Source: Ceratodon purpureus
Lineage: Eukaryota > Streptophyta > Bryopsida > Pseudoditrichales > Ditrichaceae
Length of the DNA stretch: 64,000 bases
NCBI GenBank assembly: GCA_014871385.1
Contig: CM026426.1
Span: 71,051,377-71,115,376, forward strand
Direction: 5' to 3'
The notes under the pieces were generated by a model that ran no database searches, was not told the DNA's origin, and saw only the letters and a list, made by a program, of their open reading frames with translations. Made by a program: the position numbers and the translations under genes. Positions 22,177-33,696 of the stretch are shown here, one piece after another. The number at the start of each line of letters is the position of its first letter. Positions within the stretch are counted from its first letter, which is position 1.

Positions 22177-25100
22177 ATGCCCAAGAGAACGCGTCGCCGA
22201 GATGACGAGGATCAGAGGGGAAAGCAACCCGAAACAGCTGCAGAGAAGGGCAGCGATCGATCTTCGAGAAGGAAGGGAAGCCAGAAGACGAAGAAATCGA
22301 AAAAGCGGAAGGGAGAGGAAGAAGAGACGAGTGTAGTGAGAGCGAAACGACATCGACCGCTGCCAGGGGACTCTCCCCACCGGCCTCGGAAGAGTTTGTC
22401 TTCATTTCGTTCCCCACCCACTAACGAGACTGCTGTAAGAGAAGCTGAAATAGAGTCGGAGATACCTGCGAGGAAGTGTAGGAGAGGCCGTCAGTCGAAG
22501 GATCTGGGGAAGCTCTTTGAGGCCGCTGCAACGAAGGGGAATGAGAAGGTGGACTTGGAGATCAAGTCTCTGAGCCACAACATTCGTCTCGTGATCACGT
22601 CTCCGGCTAAGAAGAAGAGGACATCCAGATTTGAAGAAGGCGACTCACAGGTGGAAAGAGCGGGCTTTCCAACGGGTAAGGCACCGGAGCGTGAAGGGGA
22701 GTCGGGCGACTGCGAAGGGGAATCTGCTGGCAGCCAGCACCCGGAGCGTAGTGGCGAAATAAGCGTACGTGGTTCAGGAACGGGAAGTCACCGTGCCACC
22801 GGGAGAGCTGCGTCAAATCTGGAGAAGACGGTGCTATTGGCAGGGGCGCAACGGACTGAGCGACAGGAGTTGTTACACAACGTACCAGAGGAAGCAGATG
22901 CAGAAGGAGGATATGAGGAAGGATTTTTTGGGGACAGAGCAGTGAGGCTGCCGCTGGAGAACAGGGCATCACCGACCGATTTCCGGCCAGGGACTTCTCG
23001 CCCAGTGAATCAGGCGCCAAGAGGGAATGCGGGGGGTGTTGAATGCCTCAACGTCGGCGCCAGCAGCAAGGGCCGAGTCCCCTCCATTGGTCTTGTTCTT
23101 GAAAAAAACTCTCTGAAGTCGAATGAAGACAGTGTTCTTCCACGCCCTACTGATTTAGGGACTCCACCTTCAACAAATGAAGTCCGACCCGATGTCAGTC
23201 CTCGTTCACTTCAGGCACTCGAAGAATCCCGGCCTCGACCCCACGCACCCCAGGACTGTATAGTAACAGACTCTCCATCGTCCACTGCGAAGTTAACGCA
23301 GACCCCTGGAACCGAACAGTGCAGACGTCTCTCCCCTATTCCAGGTTCGTCACCTACCGTAATCCCAACAACTACAGCTCTTGTGGAATTGTCCCTCCCA
23401 TCCCATGCGAATGATGGAAGCGTAGGTGCATGCCTCTCTGAAATTCCTATATCGCAAGCTATCCCGAATGTAGAACCCCCCTCTGACCACCACGGTAATC
23501 CCAGTGTGTGCGACTTCCCTGGTTTTCCTGATTTGGGAGTTTCGAAGACCTTTCAGAATGAGGAGATGTTACCGAATGATGTGATTTCCACGACCCCTGT
23601 ATCACCCCATCAGCGCAAAGACGTAGCCCCGACCCTAAACGTTGACTGTGGAATGAGCACTACCTCTGGGAACCCTGAATTTCCTCCTCTTGAAGAACAG
23701 GATACCGATACACTCCTGCCAGAAGACAACACTATCGCCAGTAACCCTACATGTGTATCTTCGCCCACCCGTGATTGCCCTTCAGCGCCCCCTACTCTGT
23801 CACCTATCAGTCCCTGTTGCATAAGACCCCAGCCTTTTCCAAAGTCCCCTGCCAGGAGATCGGATGTAACGGAGTCTCGAATAACGAAGAAAAAAAAGGA
23901 GAAGCGCACAGTGGTGACTCTGGAAGAAGAACCGCAGAGTATTCCACCCAGCATTGCCAAACGTATGAACCCAGGACCCGGGGAGACGGTGCGTAGCATG
24001 GTCGTGAGGAGTACAGTGAAATCATTGCTAAAAACACTGCCAGTGGATGAGCGAGCAGCATTTGTCGAGGCCAATAAAAAGGTAAGCAAGTGGAGTTTCA
24101 CCCTTGCATCATATCGGAATCTTTTAATTTTTGTCCTTCATCGTGCTCTTCGTCGTGGATTTCGTATAAGATATTATTGACATATGACTCCCAGCTCTGC
24201 CAGGACTTGGTCAAGGGAACAGGAGAGACTTCTAAGGTACGCAAGAGTAGGAAGAAATGCGACTGTAAAAAGGGAGGTGAAGGCTGTAACAAGGATGGCT
24301 GCGCTGGTAGAAGCAAGACATTGAAGAAAAAGAATAAGGCAACCGTGAGGGGCCAGGAGCCTCAGACAAAGAAGAAGGGGAAGGAGCCGACAGTGGGGGA
24401 CCCCCCTGATGCCAGGTCTGAGTTAGCTAACATTGAGAAGATGATGATGGAATTACAGGAGCAGAAGAGGAAGTTGACGATGGTCGCATTGCACAGCCCG
24501 AGGGAGAGCTCCAAGGGACAGAAAAGGGGATCAGAGCTTCCTGTAGCGGTGGCGGTGAAACAGGTGGGTGGAAAAAAAAAGGGAGGTAGAGACCTTTCCA
24601 GCGACTCATCTAATCCGGTTGCTTGCCCGTCACCTTCTGGTAGCATTCTGTATTCTGATCCTGCTTCTTTAGGAACCTGGGATATAGTTACTGACGTGCC
24701 TGCTTGCCAAGTCAATGCTATGGCTCACCCTGTAGGCGACTTTTGGCGACACATGAAGAACTTCGCATTTGAGAGAGCTGCTTATACTTTTCCTTGGCAC
24801 GTGGATTGGTCTCAGCAAGACCCTCTAACTAAACTAAAATTTAAACTTCGATTGAAGAAATTATATCCTGGGGATTGGGATGATTCGTATGTCATGCAGA
24901 TGGTAGGGAACAACATCAGGGAGAGGAGAGTGAGGCTTAGACGTACTTTTGCTAGGGCTCCGAATAAAAATTCCGTCCCTGTAGCTGGAGGGGTATCCTT
25001 AGAATCTTGGAATGAAATTTACAATTCTCTAACTAACCCTAAGTACCAATCCAAGTCTGACAAATGCAAGGTTGCTGCCGATGAGCGCACCAGGAGGAAG

Positions 25101-25729
25101 GGGTTCACCCACAAGCTAGGCCCGAGGGGAGTACAAGGACTTGTCACTGTTTTTGTGAGAAGTCTTCCTCTCTATCATTTCTCTCCATTTGTACATACTC
25201 AAGTTCTAGCGAAATGACACTGATGGTTTCATTAGTAATGTGCACCTCTTATAATCTCAGCTGTCTCTTGCGGTTGATATTTATGGAGTTGTGATCTTGT
25301 TTGTGCCAGATGTGCGAATTCGGGAGACAACCGACGGAGGAAGAGGTGACATACGCAAAACAGAATGGGATTCCAGCCACGGTGGAGAACGTTCGCCGGG
25401 GGAGCGGGGGCCATAACATGAATGAAGTCATGGACGTGGCAAAGGGAATCGCCGAGAACCTCAAGAAGAAGGATAAGAGGAAGAAACCAGAATCAAGCTC
25501 CGAGGATGAGGACAGCGACGAGGATGAGGAAGAGGACTCCGCTTACGAAGAAGGAGAGGAATCGAGCAGTGAAAGCGATGAAGGAAGTGGAACGGATAGC
25601 GACGGAGAGGATTCACGGGGGAGTCTAAGGGATGATTCAGATTCAGAGTCGGAAGGGGAACCATCAAATGAGCCTGTACATGTCGACAGATCCGAGAGCG
25701 ATTCTGAAGAGGAGCAGGATGAAGATTAG
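22177..25729 (+). CDS. TNPA/Ptta-like DNA-binding protein of the CACTA element, three exons
   Basis: The start is MPKRTRRRDDEDQ. Exon 1 is 22177-24081 (donor AAG|GTAAGC), exon 2 is 24204-25130 and exon 3 is 25310-25729; all joins keep phase 0. The first 600 residues are basic, then disordered and rich in Pro, Ser and Thr. Exon 2 opens with a short Cys cluster (KKCDCKKGGEGCNKDGCAG), then a coiled-coil stretch (IEKMMMELQEQKRKL). A conserved block follows (FWRHMKNFAFERAAYTFPWHV, YPGDWDDSYVMQMVGNNIRE, KCKVAADERTRRKGFTHKLG) whose layout fits the plant Ptta/En/Spm transposase (Transposase_24-like) family. The C-terminus is an acidic Ser/Glu/Asp run. By analogy with maize TNPA it would bind the subterminal repeats and bring the ends together. 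The family call is by eye. Confidence 0.72.
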
Positions 25730-26641
25730 GACTGGAGAGATAATCAAATCAGTATTGAGACTGGAATTATATTGGTGCAGTAGTTTTGTTATGTACATAT
25801 GTGCCGTTGGCTTGGACTGATGAAGAACATGCTCTGCTAAATTTGTGGAGAACCTTTGGACTTCTTCACTGTTGCCCTATACGAGACCACGAAGTAGTGT
25901 GTCGATGCTAATGTAGAGGAGACTTTTCTACTGCAATGGATTATACTGACGACGTATTTTTTGAAGTGACTAAAATCTTTTGTTTCAAAGAAGAATTGTT
26001 TTCAGGCTTATTATGGTCTATTCAAATGGCTCGCTATTCCTTAAAGTGCAGTGGATGATTTCCTAAGAGATTGGATGTGATGCTCATATGTTTTAAAGTT
26101 CTGTTACTATAGGGGTTTTAAAAAAATAACGTCCGAAAATTATAATTGCCACCGACAGAGGAGTCTGCCCCACACCATATTCGACTACAGTAATTAAGAG
26201 GAGGACTCTGAATGCGCCACGTCTGATCAATATTTTTCAACTATGCACCAATCCATATGCGACACATGGCGTAGACGATTACTACACTGAAATTAAATAG
26301 GTAGTAGTGAAAATTAAAAATATAGACGGACATTTACAGAAGTAACTCGATGTAAATTGTGAAAACAAAAATATTGGTCGTGTAAGTAATAACGATGGGA
26401 TAAGGTAATATGTATCGAACGTCCGAGTAAGAAAAACTGGCTCAGCCACATGGCAGCATCACAGAGGCCGAAGACGCTGGCAACTCCGTATGAGAACGTC
26501 CGTTCTCAGGCGAACCCAAACGTAGCTTCAGCTACACCCTGGACATGGCACTAGTGGAGGCTACGGCTGGGACATAGACCGAGCCACGTTTCGAGACAGC
26601 CCGATGCGATCGATTTCTAGTGTATTTTGCTACATCACGAA
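25730..26641. other. 3' and right subterminal region of the CACTA element
   Basis: The first part is probably the 3' UTR of the TNPA-like gene. From about 26,450 on, GTAGC/GCTAC/GCCACG motifs recur in both orientations (26,521-26,540, 26,560, 26,581, 26,628), mirroring the left end. I found no coding sequence. Confidence 0.55.
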
Positions 26642-26671
26642 CGTAGCATAGACCCCCAAATCCTAGTAGTG
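26642..26671 (-). repeat. CACTA terminal inverted repeat, right
   Basis: The reverse complement begins CACTACTAGGATTTGGGGGT and continues CTATGCTACG. It is followed by ATC, the duplicated target. Confidence 0.93.
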
Positions 26672-26743
26672 ATCTCTGGTAAGAATTTATTACGTTTGTT
26701 CTCTTAGATACAAATTACGGCTGATGTCATGATGACGTCATGC

Positions 26744-27636
26744 ATACATTCCTTTAGATTTGTCATGGGTTTAGGCAAGATACAATGATCAGGCGTTAAG
26801 TTTTAGATCAAACAAATAATTCTTTCATAGGATAATGTAAATGCACAAGGAAAAAAACAACTTTCACAGACATAAAGGAAGCAAGGTTTGAAAACTTCCT
26901 AGAATATTTCAAAATTCGTGTATAATATCTTAACTGCTGAAACCAATATATACCTTGTTAGAGTCCTTGTCTTCATCGAAGATTACTCTCTCTTCCTAGG
27001 CAGCGAAGCATCTTCATTTGAGTGATACAAGTAGGAGATTTTCATCATGAAACAGCACTTGGTAAGCTGGGTTCTATAGAAGGAGGTCACTCATGGTTTC
27101 TTGAGCTTGTTTCTAGGTGGCGTATTAGGATAGTGACACAGTCCTTGGCATTCTCTGCTGTATGCGAAGGTAGCGTACGAGTTCGGGGGGGTCAATCTGC
27201 AAGCTTGCGTGGAACGTTTTAAGACTACAACAATTTACTGTGTTGCGCGATGCCGAAGGTGTGTAATGCGAGATCGAGGAGGACGAGAGCGGCTGTAGTT
27301 TTGGCCTGAAAGGCACCGGCGAGTTATCAGGAGCTGCGGCCCTGGCTGCTAGAGGTGGAGCACGCCAGGGAACGAGGCATGGACCTGCCACCGTTTAGGC
27401 ACATCGGAAGCCTCCATGTTGGTGAAGGTGAATGGCGTTGGACAGTGCTTTGTACCAATGAGCTTCTCCGTATTATAGAGTTGTCCCTAATCCCGTATCC
27501 CTTGCCATCGAACGTCGATGAGAATCCAGTTGTTCAGCTGCCCAAAGTGATCATATCGGATGGCGAAACCTGCTGGTTTGATATCGACAAGAGTTGGACT
27601 GTATATCCCCCAAAGGATTATTACTGTGAAGACTAG
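26744..27636 (+). pseudogene. Tandem copy 1: diverged promoter and partial unrecognised gene
   Basis: The 5' part (CATTCCTTTAGATTTG, then TTTCAAAATTCGTGTA and CTGAAACCAA..TATACC) is homologous to 27,650-27,850. The clearest coding stretch is 27,379-27,636, starting MDLPPFRHIGSLHVGEG and containing ELSLIPYPLPSN, LPKVIISDGETCWFD and SWTVYPPKDYYCED. A stop lies upstream in that frame at about 27,307 and no good start links it to the promoter, so it is either spliced or broken. I do not recognise the protein. Confidence 0.4.
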
Positions 27637-27918
27637 TGGAGTGTTCGAATACATTCCTTTAGATTTGGTCCCTTATTGGATCTAGATACGAGTATTCCAG
27701 CATGATGTTTTTAGATAATATAGAGAATTCTAGGAATAAGAGAGCTCAAAACCACCAAAAAGAAATGGTCTTAAAAGTTTGTGGAATATTTCAGAGTTCG
27801 TGTACAGTAATGGAGTACCTGAAACCAAGATGTATACCAAGTCAAAGTGCTTGTCTTGGTCAAAGAATTCTCCGTCTTTAGATAAGACCATTCCTAGCTT
27901 AAGTGCCAAGCAACGATC

Positions 27919-27926
27919 TATATAAA
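27919..27926 (+). promoter_or_regulatory. TATA box upstream of the 28,012 gene
   Basis: TATATAAA lies 93 bases before the ATG at 28,012, a normal distance for a plant promoter with a short leader. Confidence 0.5.
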
Positions 27927-28011
27927 CCTTAGCAGACGTCCTTGAAGTTGTATTAGCTCAATCATTTCTGTAGAACTTAAGCGTGTACTTGCTAGGGAGT
28001 TGTTTGAAGGT

Positions 28012-28524
28012 ATGGGCAATTCATTTGAGGTTGTTGCATGTAAAACGGTTTTACAGGATTTGCTTAAGCGGATGGCGGATGGGCCTAACCTCTGGGATCA
28101 TATAGGTAGTAGTGCAACGCTGGGTTGGACTCCTCCGACGGTAATCACGTTTGAAGACGTCGAGAACGCTCGTGCTGTGTCGAAGAGTTGGAGGCGTGAG
28201 ATTGACAGCAGTCCTGAATACGCATGCCTTCGGCTGGCGAGGTGGGATTACTTTTCGTACGAGGGTCGCCATTCGAGTCCGAAGGACGAATACGAAGTCA
28301 ATCGGTTCAACATCAACTGGAGTGTTTTTAGGAGTTCTTGGACACTTGCAAATCCAATTAACAACAAGAGGTTGGAGACAGCGTCCCTTGGAGACCTTAG
28401 TTGCGTTGAGTTAGATCAGTTGAGGTCATTGCTATCTGCCAATGGAAATGAGGTCTTGGATTTGTCGGAAGGAGAGAAAATTTCTCCAAGAGATGGTATC
28501 TGGATCTCTCCTAAGAATATGTAA
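28012..28524 (+). CDS. Tandem copy 2: hypothetical protein, weakly F-box-like (170 aa)
   Basis: The frame starts with MGNSFEVVACKTVLQDLLKR; the ATG at 28,012 is the first one after a good TATA box. The stretch ARAVSKSWRREI followed by EYACLRLARWDYF recalls the second half of an F-box, where a short helix with Lys-Ser-Trp-Arg precedes an aromatic strand. The rest (NRFNINWSVFRSSW, LGDLSCVELDQLRSLL) is unknown. Its promoter shares ancestry with that of copy 1. From 28,525 to 28,804 there is only AT-rich sequence with a short ATCAA tandem run near 28,754. Confidence 0.45.
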   Translation: MGNSFEVVACKTVLQDLLKRMADGPNLWDHIGSSATLGWTPPTVITFEDVENARAVSKSWRREIDSSPEYACLRLARWDYFSYEGRHSSPKDEYEVNRFNINWSVFRSSWTLANPINNKRLETASLGDLSCVELDQLRSLLSANGNEVLDLSEGEKISPRDGIWISPKNM

Positions 28525-28804
28525 CATAGCTATGGAAATGTAGGATTTTGAATGATTAAGATATAAATTACAGCGCAATCAAAATTTTTGAGCATTTATT
28601 TTGTAACATTTCATTCTTCATATTATATTTTGAGCATTACAGTTGTGACGTTTCATCCTTTACATACACGGAGACGAATTGGAAATGAGAATAATAACAA
28701 GTTTAGGTTGTTTGCAGTAGAGTAGACGAAGGATTACGCAATGAACTCCAATTAAATCAAATCAAATCAAATCAAATGAAAACAATGAAAGACCTCCTTC
28801 AAAC

Positions 28805-31800
28805 TCAAAACATGCTACAATCGCTACTTCCACTCTCAGAACTAGATGACTCTGAATCTCCTTCTACAGCCTCTTCATCAACGAATAGAAGGGCCCTGGG
28901 ATCAAAAGTAGTTGGCCGACTAGGAACATATGTGAGGGCTCCAGATTGAAACGCCTGTGCTAAGTCCTCTGCGTTGTCCGGAAGTATAAAAGGCTGAATC
29001 GGGCTGGAATGAAGACGCCACGATGGAGTGGACACTGATGTTGGCCCACGTGGCGGTGTTGCCGAAACTACTCTGCAATAGGAAACCGATTGTGGTTAGA
29101 TTGAGTACGTAGAGGTGCAAAGAGAAGCAATGCTTGGAGAATTTGAACAAAAAATAGAAGACTTACACCACTTATCAGGTCTTGATCTCTTTTGAGGCGC
29201 TTCGTCTGCTGCTGCCGGCCTAGGATGTTTAGGAGGGCCCATGGCAGATGACGTAGCCATATACGGTTTGAGAAGGGCGTTGAATATGGCTTTGTCCTCC
29301 TCACAAGCTATAATATAACGACCAATACTCTGGCAAGCCTTGAGGGAGGCACCTGAAAACACGTAGCAGAGAAAAGTAGTGAGTCCCTGTGGAGAAAATC
29401 AAAGGATTGGAAATGCAAAAATTGTTAGTGGAGGATTACCTGTTCCTGCCGACCACTCGAAGACTATGTCACCGGGCTTGGTCATCTCCTCAATGATGCC
29501 CTGTATCATCTCAGGGGCTTTCTCCCTCGGGCCTCTCCACGGCACCTCCCCATTCATGAGCTGCGAGTCTGCATCAGTGAAGTTGAGAATGGCATCACTC
29601 TCGGTAATGTGGAGGTCGTTGTAAACGACATCGGATTTCTTCGTTTGAAAAGAAAACTTGGATGGGGGGGTACCACCACGAATGAAGACGCGCACCCAGA
29701 ATTGAAGAGAGTGCGAGAAACAAAAATATGTGAGTGTAATTAAAAAGAAAACTTAGTAGAATGCAAAGTCAAGCAAAGATTATGATGTACATACCAAGGA
29801 GCCGGGCATCGTTGGGTGAGCCAAGCCTAGTGCATTGAAGCCCCACCAGTCTCGGTGTTGCACGAAGCCATCAGCAGTAGCCACTTCGGAAATCTTCAAA
29901 GCCAAACGTTGGTCGTTGTTGTGGATGATGTAGAGAGCACCATCAAACTGCAAGAAATGTCTTGCGAATTCGAAAAGGTCCTCCAAATAATCCTTGCCGC
30001 GTTTGTTCCAAGACGGAGCGACGTAGGCAGGATTGGATATCGTGGGGACCGGAAGATTCTCAGGAACGTCGACAATGATCAAGTCGAATCCCAAGTGATT
30101 CTCCTCTTTGCATCTATCAGAAAGTCGGTTCTCGCGGCCTCCTCCAAACTTGAGTAAAAAAGATATCAGATTTAGAAAATATAAGGTTTACAGAATATAA
30201 GCATTCAAGGGAAAGAATGAAACAACGAATCATACCATTCGAATGATGTCTAGAGCCTTGTTCCATTCGGGATCGCCACCAACGTCTTCAAGTTCCTTGT
30301 GTCGGGATAGAACCAAATTCACAGAGGAGTTGATGACATAAAGCTGAGAAGAATTGAGAGTTCCAGCGGAAGAGGTAGTCTGTGGGAATTTCTTGGTTTT
30401 CCTCTGCTCGAGGAGACCTCTGGTGACCTCGGAAGCACTGATCGAGGAAGGAGCCGGCGAAGAAGTTGAAGAAGGCTTCGTAACGACATTACCTGGAGAG
30501 GGCTCTGGTTCCTTCTGTTTTGGCTGGGAAGACGCCGCACCGGTTTGCTGTGATGCCTTTGACTGAGAACGGAGAGATTTCAGTCGCCTTCCTCTCCCTT
30601 TCTTCGGTGGAGGAGCAGAAGATTGATCCTCCTCTCCTTCACGACCTTCTGCATCATCCAAGGAGGCTTCGACCACCACCTCACCCCCATCGTGTAGCAT
30701 CTTAACGTCCGCCTCCGAGTCAATAGTGAAACCACCAATACAATCAAGATACCTGCATCCAGCATCCAGGTGAGCAGCTTTGTACCTTTTTATCTGCTGG
30801 GGAGAGTACATACACTGGTCCGAGGTTGTCTGCGTCCAAAGCTTGAAGTACTTGGGGAGGTGCTGAACGCTGATGGCCCCCTTCAAAAGAAGCTCTCGCT
30901 TGAAGTACCTATGGGAAGACATATAGAAGGTAAGTATAAGAAACAATTGCAATGAAAAATACGAAATGGAAATGCGATTAAGTTACTTCACGTACCGGTA
31001 AGTAACCCGCTTGACAACTTGAGCGGTTCCAGGGAATTTTGCGAAGTTGGACTTCTTGTCGAAGTGCTTATCAGCCTTTTTTCCAATGAACGTAGGGAAG
31101 GCCTTGTCCCACAACAGAATACGTGAACCGTCGACAAAATCGCCCGGTTGTTGGACATCAGGAAATGCCATCCAATTGATGTCGAGGATCTCCGTTTTGA
31201 ATATGTCCTCGACTTCGTGGATGACGGCTTCCTCCAACTGTAATACAAAACTCATATAAGTAGCAACGAAGAAGGTTAACGGTAAAAAAATAAAGGAATA
31301 AGGAATTGGAAAGGATTTTGTATGGAAATTACCCCAGCCCAGAATGAAGCTTTGTTCAACCATGAGTCGAGTTTGGTGTCTTTGAATTCAGATGGCAGAA
31401 ATCTGTAAGACATTCGAGCACTCGGGGATGAGTTCCACCAGTTCAACCAACGAGCCTTGTATTTGGCCTCAACGGCCGCTGGAACAATCCTCTGAAGCTT
31501 TTCGAGCGACATCTCAGGCTTATTATTGAAACTGTAATGGCGATTAATCTGCAAGAAGCACCAAAGTTTTTAAAAGGATTAATACAGAAATTATTGAAGT
31601 CATACGAAACAGTGAATTGAACAATGATCAGTGAGTCACCTCATTGAGGAAGTCGTCACCATTCTTGGGATTTGCGACAGCCAAGTACTTGGTAAAGTCC
31701 TTCTTCTTGATGGCTTCGACCATTCTATCTGATGCCTCATTCATGACATCCCAAACTGCACTTGCAGACTGCTCATCCTCGGGTGTCTTGTTGCGGTAGG

Positions 31801-33362
31801 CCCTGGCTGCTTCATCGGAGGCCGCAGTGAGTTTCCGCTGTAGAAAAGATAATTAAGCCTTAGGGAATTCCATGAGTATTGAATAATAAGAAGCAAATAG
31901 AGAGAGGAGGTAGGACTTACTCGGTACAAAAATGCGATGAAGACTTTAGTTGTCAAGGGAAACCAGGAGGGATTAGGTGGCTTGTTCTTCAAACAAACGT
32001 CATACTCCTCAGGACTGAGGAGGTCTTTAAATTCCTCCAGCTTCATCATTCCAAATTAACGGATTCGATATAGTTTTGCCGGGAGATTACTCTTCACGTG
32101 GTCATTCTCAGTCGACTTGAAAATAAACCAAAATACGTATGATGAATAAAAGAGATGAGATAAAGTAACAAATGGAAAAACAGGAAAAAAGAAACAAGTA
32201 CTTACCAGTTGATGTCATGCATTGCGTGAAGAAGATTGCCAACATGGCCACGGGGGTCGAGTACTATGCAGTGCACAGATATGTGCCATAACGAATCGTC
32301 TGCGTGGTGCTTGTTGATATGACGAAGCCATGCTGAGAGGCGATGGTTACCTTCCCAGACAAAAAACATCTTCCCCGAGAACTGCCACCACTCCTCGTCA
32401 CTTTGAAGCTCAATTTCAAAAGCATCATTCGCGTCCCTCCATAATGGGCTCCATCTAGCCGTGACCTCATCCGTAACATCTCTTGTCTGCTCTTCATTGT
32501 TGTACATATAGATGTACATGACGCGGTCGCCATCTCTATATCCCTGAACTCCCGCTCCAAATGCTGTACCCCCACTTCGCCCACTGGTCTAACCTTTGCC
32601 ATTGGGATCATCCTGCACAGGGGCATCGACATTCGGGACTTCTGCGATGGCTTGATCGTGAGCTTGTTGATGACGGCTATAGAGTCCACCTTGTATTGGG
32701 TTCGATGTTCCAATTCCCCTTCCCTAGCAGTCTTCAAGTTTATTGGACAAGATGGTTTCACCAACACATCTTGTGTTTGCGTAACCTGCGAGAAGGTGCG
32801 CTAATTAGGAGAACAAGCACAATTGAAGAAAGTCATGCAAAGAAGACAAGTATGTAAAAGAAAGTAACAATATATCTTCATACTGTCATCTCTCTTTAAA
32901 CAACTCAATCATCATCTGTGATTGATAAAACTATCTACGTGAGGATCGACTATAGAACTCCTTAGACTGTCTACAGTTCCAGTGAAGGCGCCTCCTCCAA
33001 AATCGCCTGGCCTGTTGGACAGGGCACGGCAGAATAGCCGGCAGAGCAAAGACCACATGGGCTGGCCTCCTGACTCTAATCGGCGAGGAAGGAGAGGGTG
33101 GAGACATCGGCGGGGAGCCCTGTAGAGGAGACGTGGGCATGTAGCCCGGGGAGGTTGGCTCATACACCGGGGATGTAGGCATGTACACTAGAGAGGTAGG
33201 CATGTACACTGGCGAGGTAGGCATGTATTGTAGAGAGTGGACCTTGAGAGGTCCACTTTCCACACCTACAGGGTTGGCTACATCACGAGTACAGTAGTAC
33301 TGATCAAATGAATCCGAAAGATCGGAAACATTGATCACAGAAATGGGGGAAGAAGCGGACAT
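28805..33362 (-). CDS. ParB-like / beta-order amino-methyltransferase-like protein, about 12 exons (gene 1)
   Basis: Exons on the minus strand, approximate outside clear borders: 33362-about 32930, about 32800-32594, 32543-32206, about 32097-31921, 31837-31640, 31548-31333, 31237-30996, 30908-30236, 30148-29795, about 29705-29440, 29352-about 29165, about 29068-28805. In order the protein has five YMPTSPV-like heptads, a ParB-like block with the signature WEGNHRLSAW (near 32,357-32,328), a long middle region, a methyltransferase motif IV-like strand FDLIIVDVPE (near 30,090-30,059), the lead-in KAPEMIQGIIEEMTKPGDIV, and a motif I-like SAGTG with ASLKACQSIGRYI completed across an intron. The tail is acidic and Ser-rich. 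Motif IV before motif I is the beta-class order of N4-cytosine/N6-adenine methyltransferases. DVPE replaces DPPY, so catalysis is doubtful, while the Gly-rich SAM loop looks kept. An in-frame TAA at 32,056-32,058, a 50-base intron and a frame change near 33,060 suggest damage or misjudged splicing. Confidence 0.6.
33130..33226 (-). other. Five Pol II CTD-like heptads in gene 1
   Basis: Consecutive heptads read YMPTSPV, YMPTSLV, YMPTSPV, YEPTSPG and YMPTSPL. They resemble the RNA polymerase II CTD consensus YSPTSPS with Met or Glu for Ser2 and Val, Gly or Leu for Ser7. Tyr1, Pro3, Thr4 and Ser5 are kept in every unit, and Pro6 in all but one. Confidence 0.7.
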
Positions 33363-33696
33363 CTCAGGAGCATCGGATGATACGTAGAGTAGAAGAAATG
33401 AAGTGAGGATTAACTTCCATATTTAAAAGAGTAGGAAACAATGAAGGGTACAAGGCGAATAGAACTGAAATTCATAAACCGAATAAAATAATATAAATTG
33501 GAAATTAAATGAAATACCTCAGTTTCTGCTGGCGTCGGGTCTTGAGGTTCGCTCCCTAGATGATCTCCATCAGAGCCCTTAATCAAAAACAATGTTATAA
33601 TTATTAGAAAAAACAACAACTATAAAGAAACAAACCACAACCTCGACAAGGCTCCCAAAAAAACCTTAAAAACTCATAAAAACTTATCTAGACTTT
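33363..33696. other. Upstream of gene 1: possible 5' exon
   Basis: A minus-strand stretch near 33,580-33,520 (GSDGDHLGSEPQDPTPAETE) ends at a donor-like AG|GTATTTC and could be an additional 5' exon. No clear start codon precedes it. The rest is AT-rich. Confidence 0.3.

Larger units (their letters stand above)
12261..26671. mobile_element. Complete CACTA (En/Spm) DNA transposon, 14.4 kb
   Basis: Both ends carry CACTACTAGGATTTGGGGGT, reading inward. The inverted repeat extends to 30 bases with two mismatches. The flanking trinucleotide ATC is present on both sides (12,258-12,260 and 26,672-26,674), the 3-bp duplication expected of CACTA elements. Inside are a minus-strand TNP2-type transposase and a plus-strand TNPA/Ptta-like gene, transcribed away from each other. 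Subterminal regions carry repeated GCTACG/GCCACG motifs. I saw no obvious disabling mutation in the two genes, so it could be autonomous, although splicing was judged by eye. Confidence 0.93.

Noticed and set aside
22607-23020. Minus-strand ORF of 137 codons opposite the TNPA-like exon
   Set aside because: It is a shadow of the plus-strand coding exon, with no independent start context or homology.
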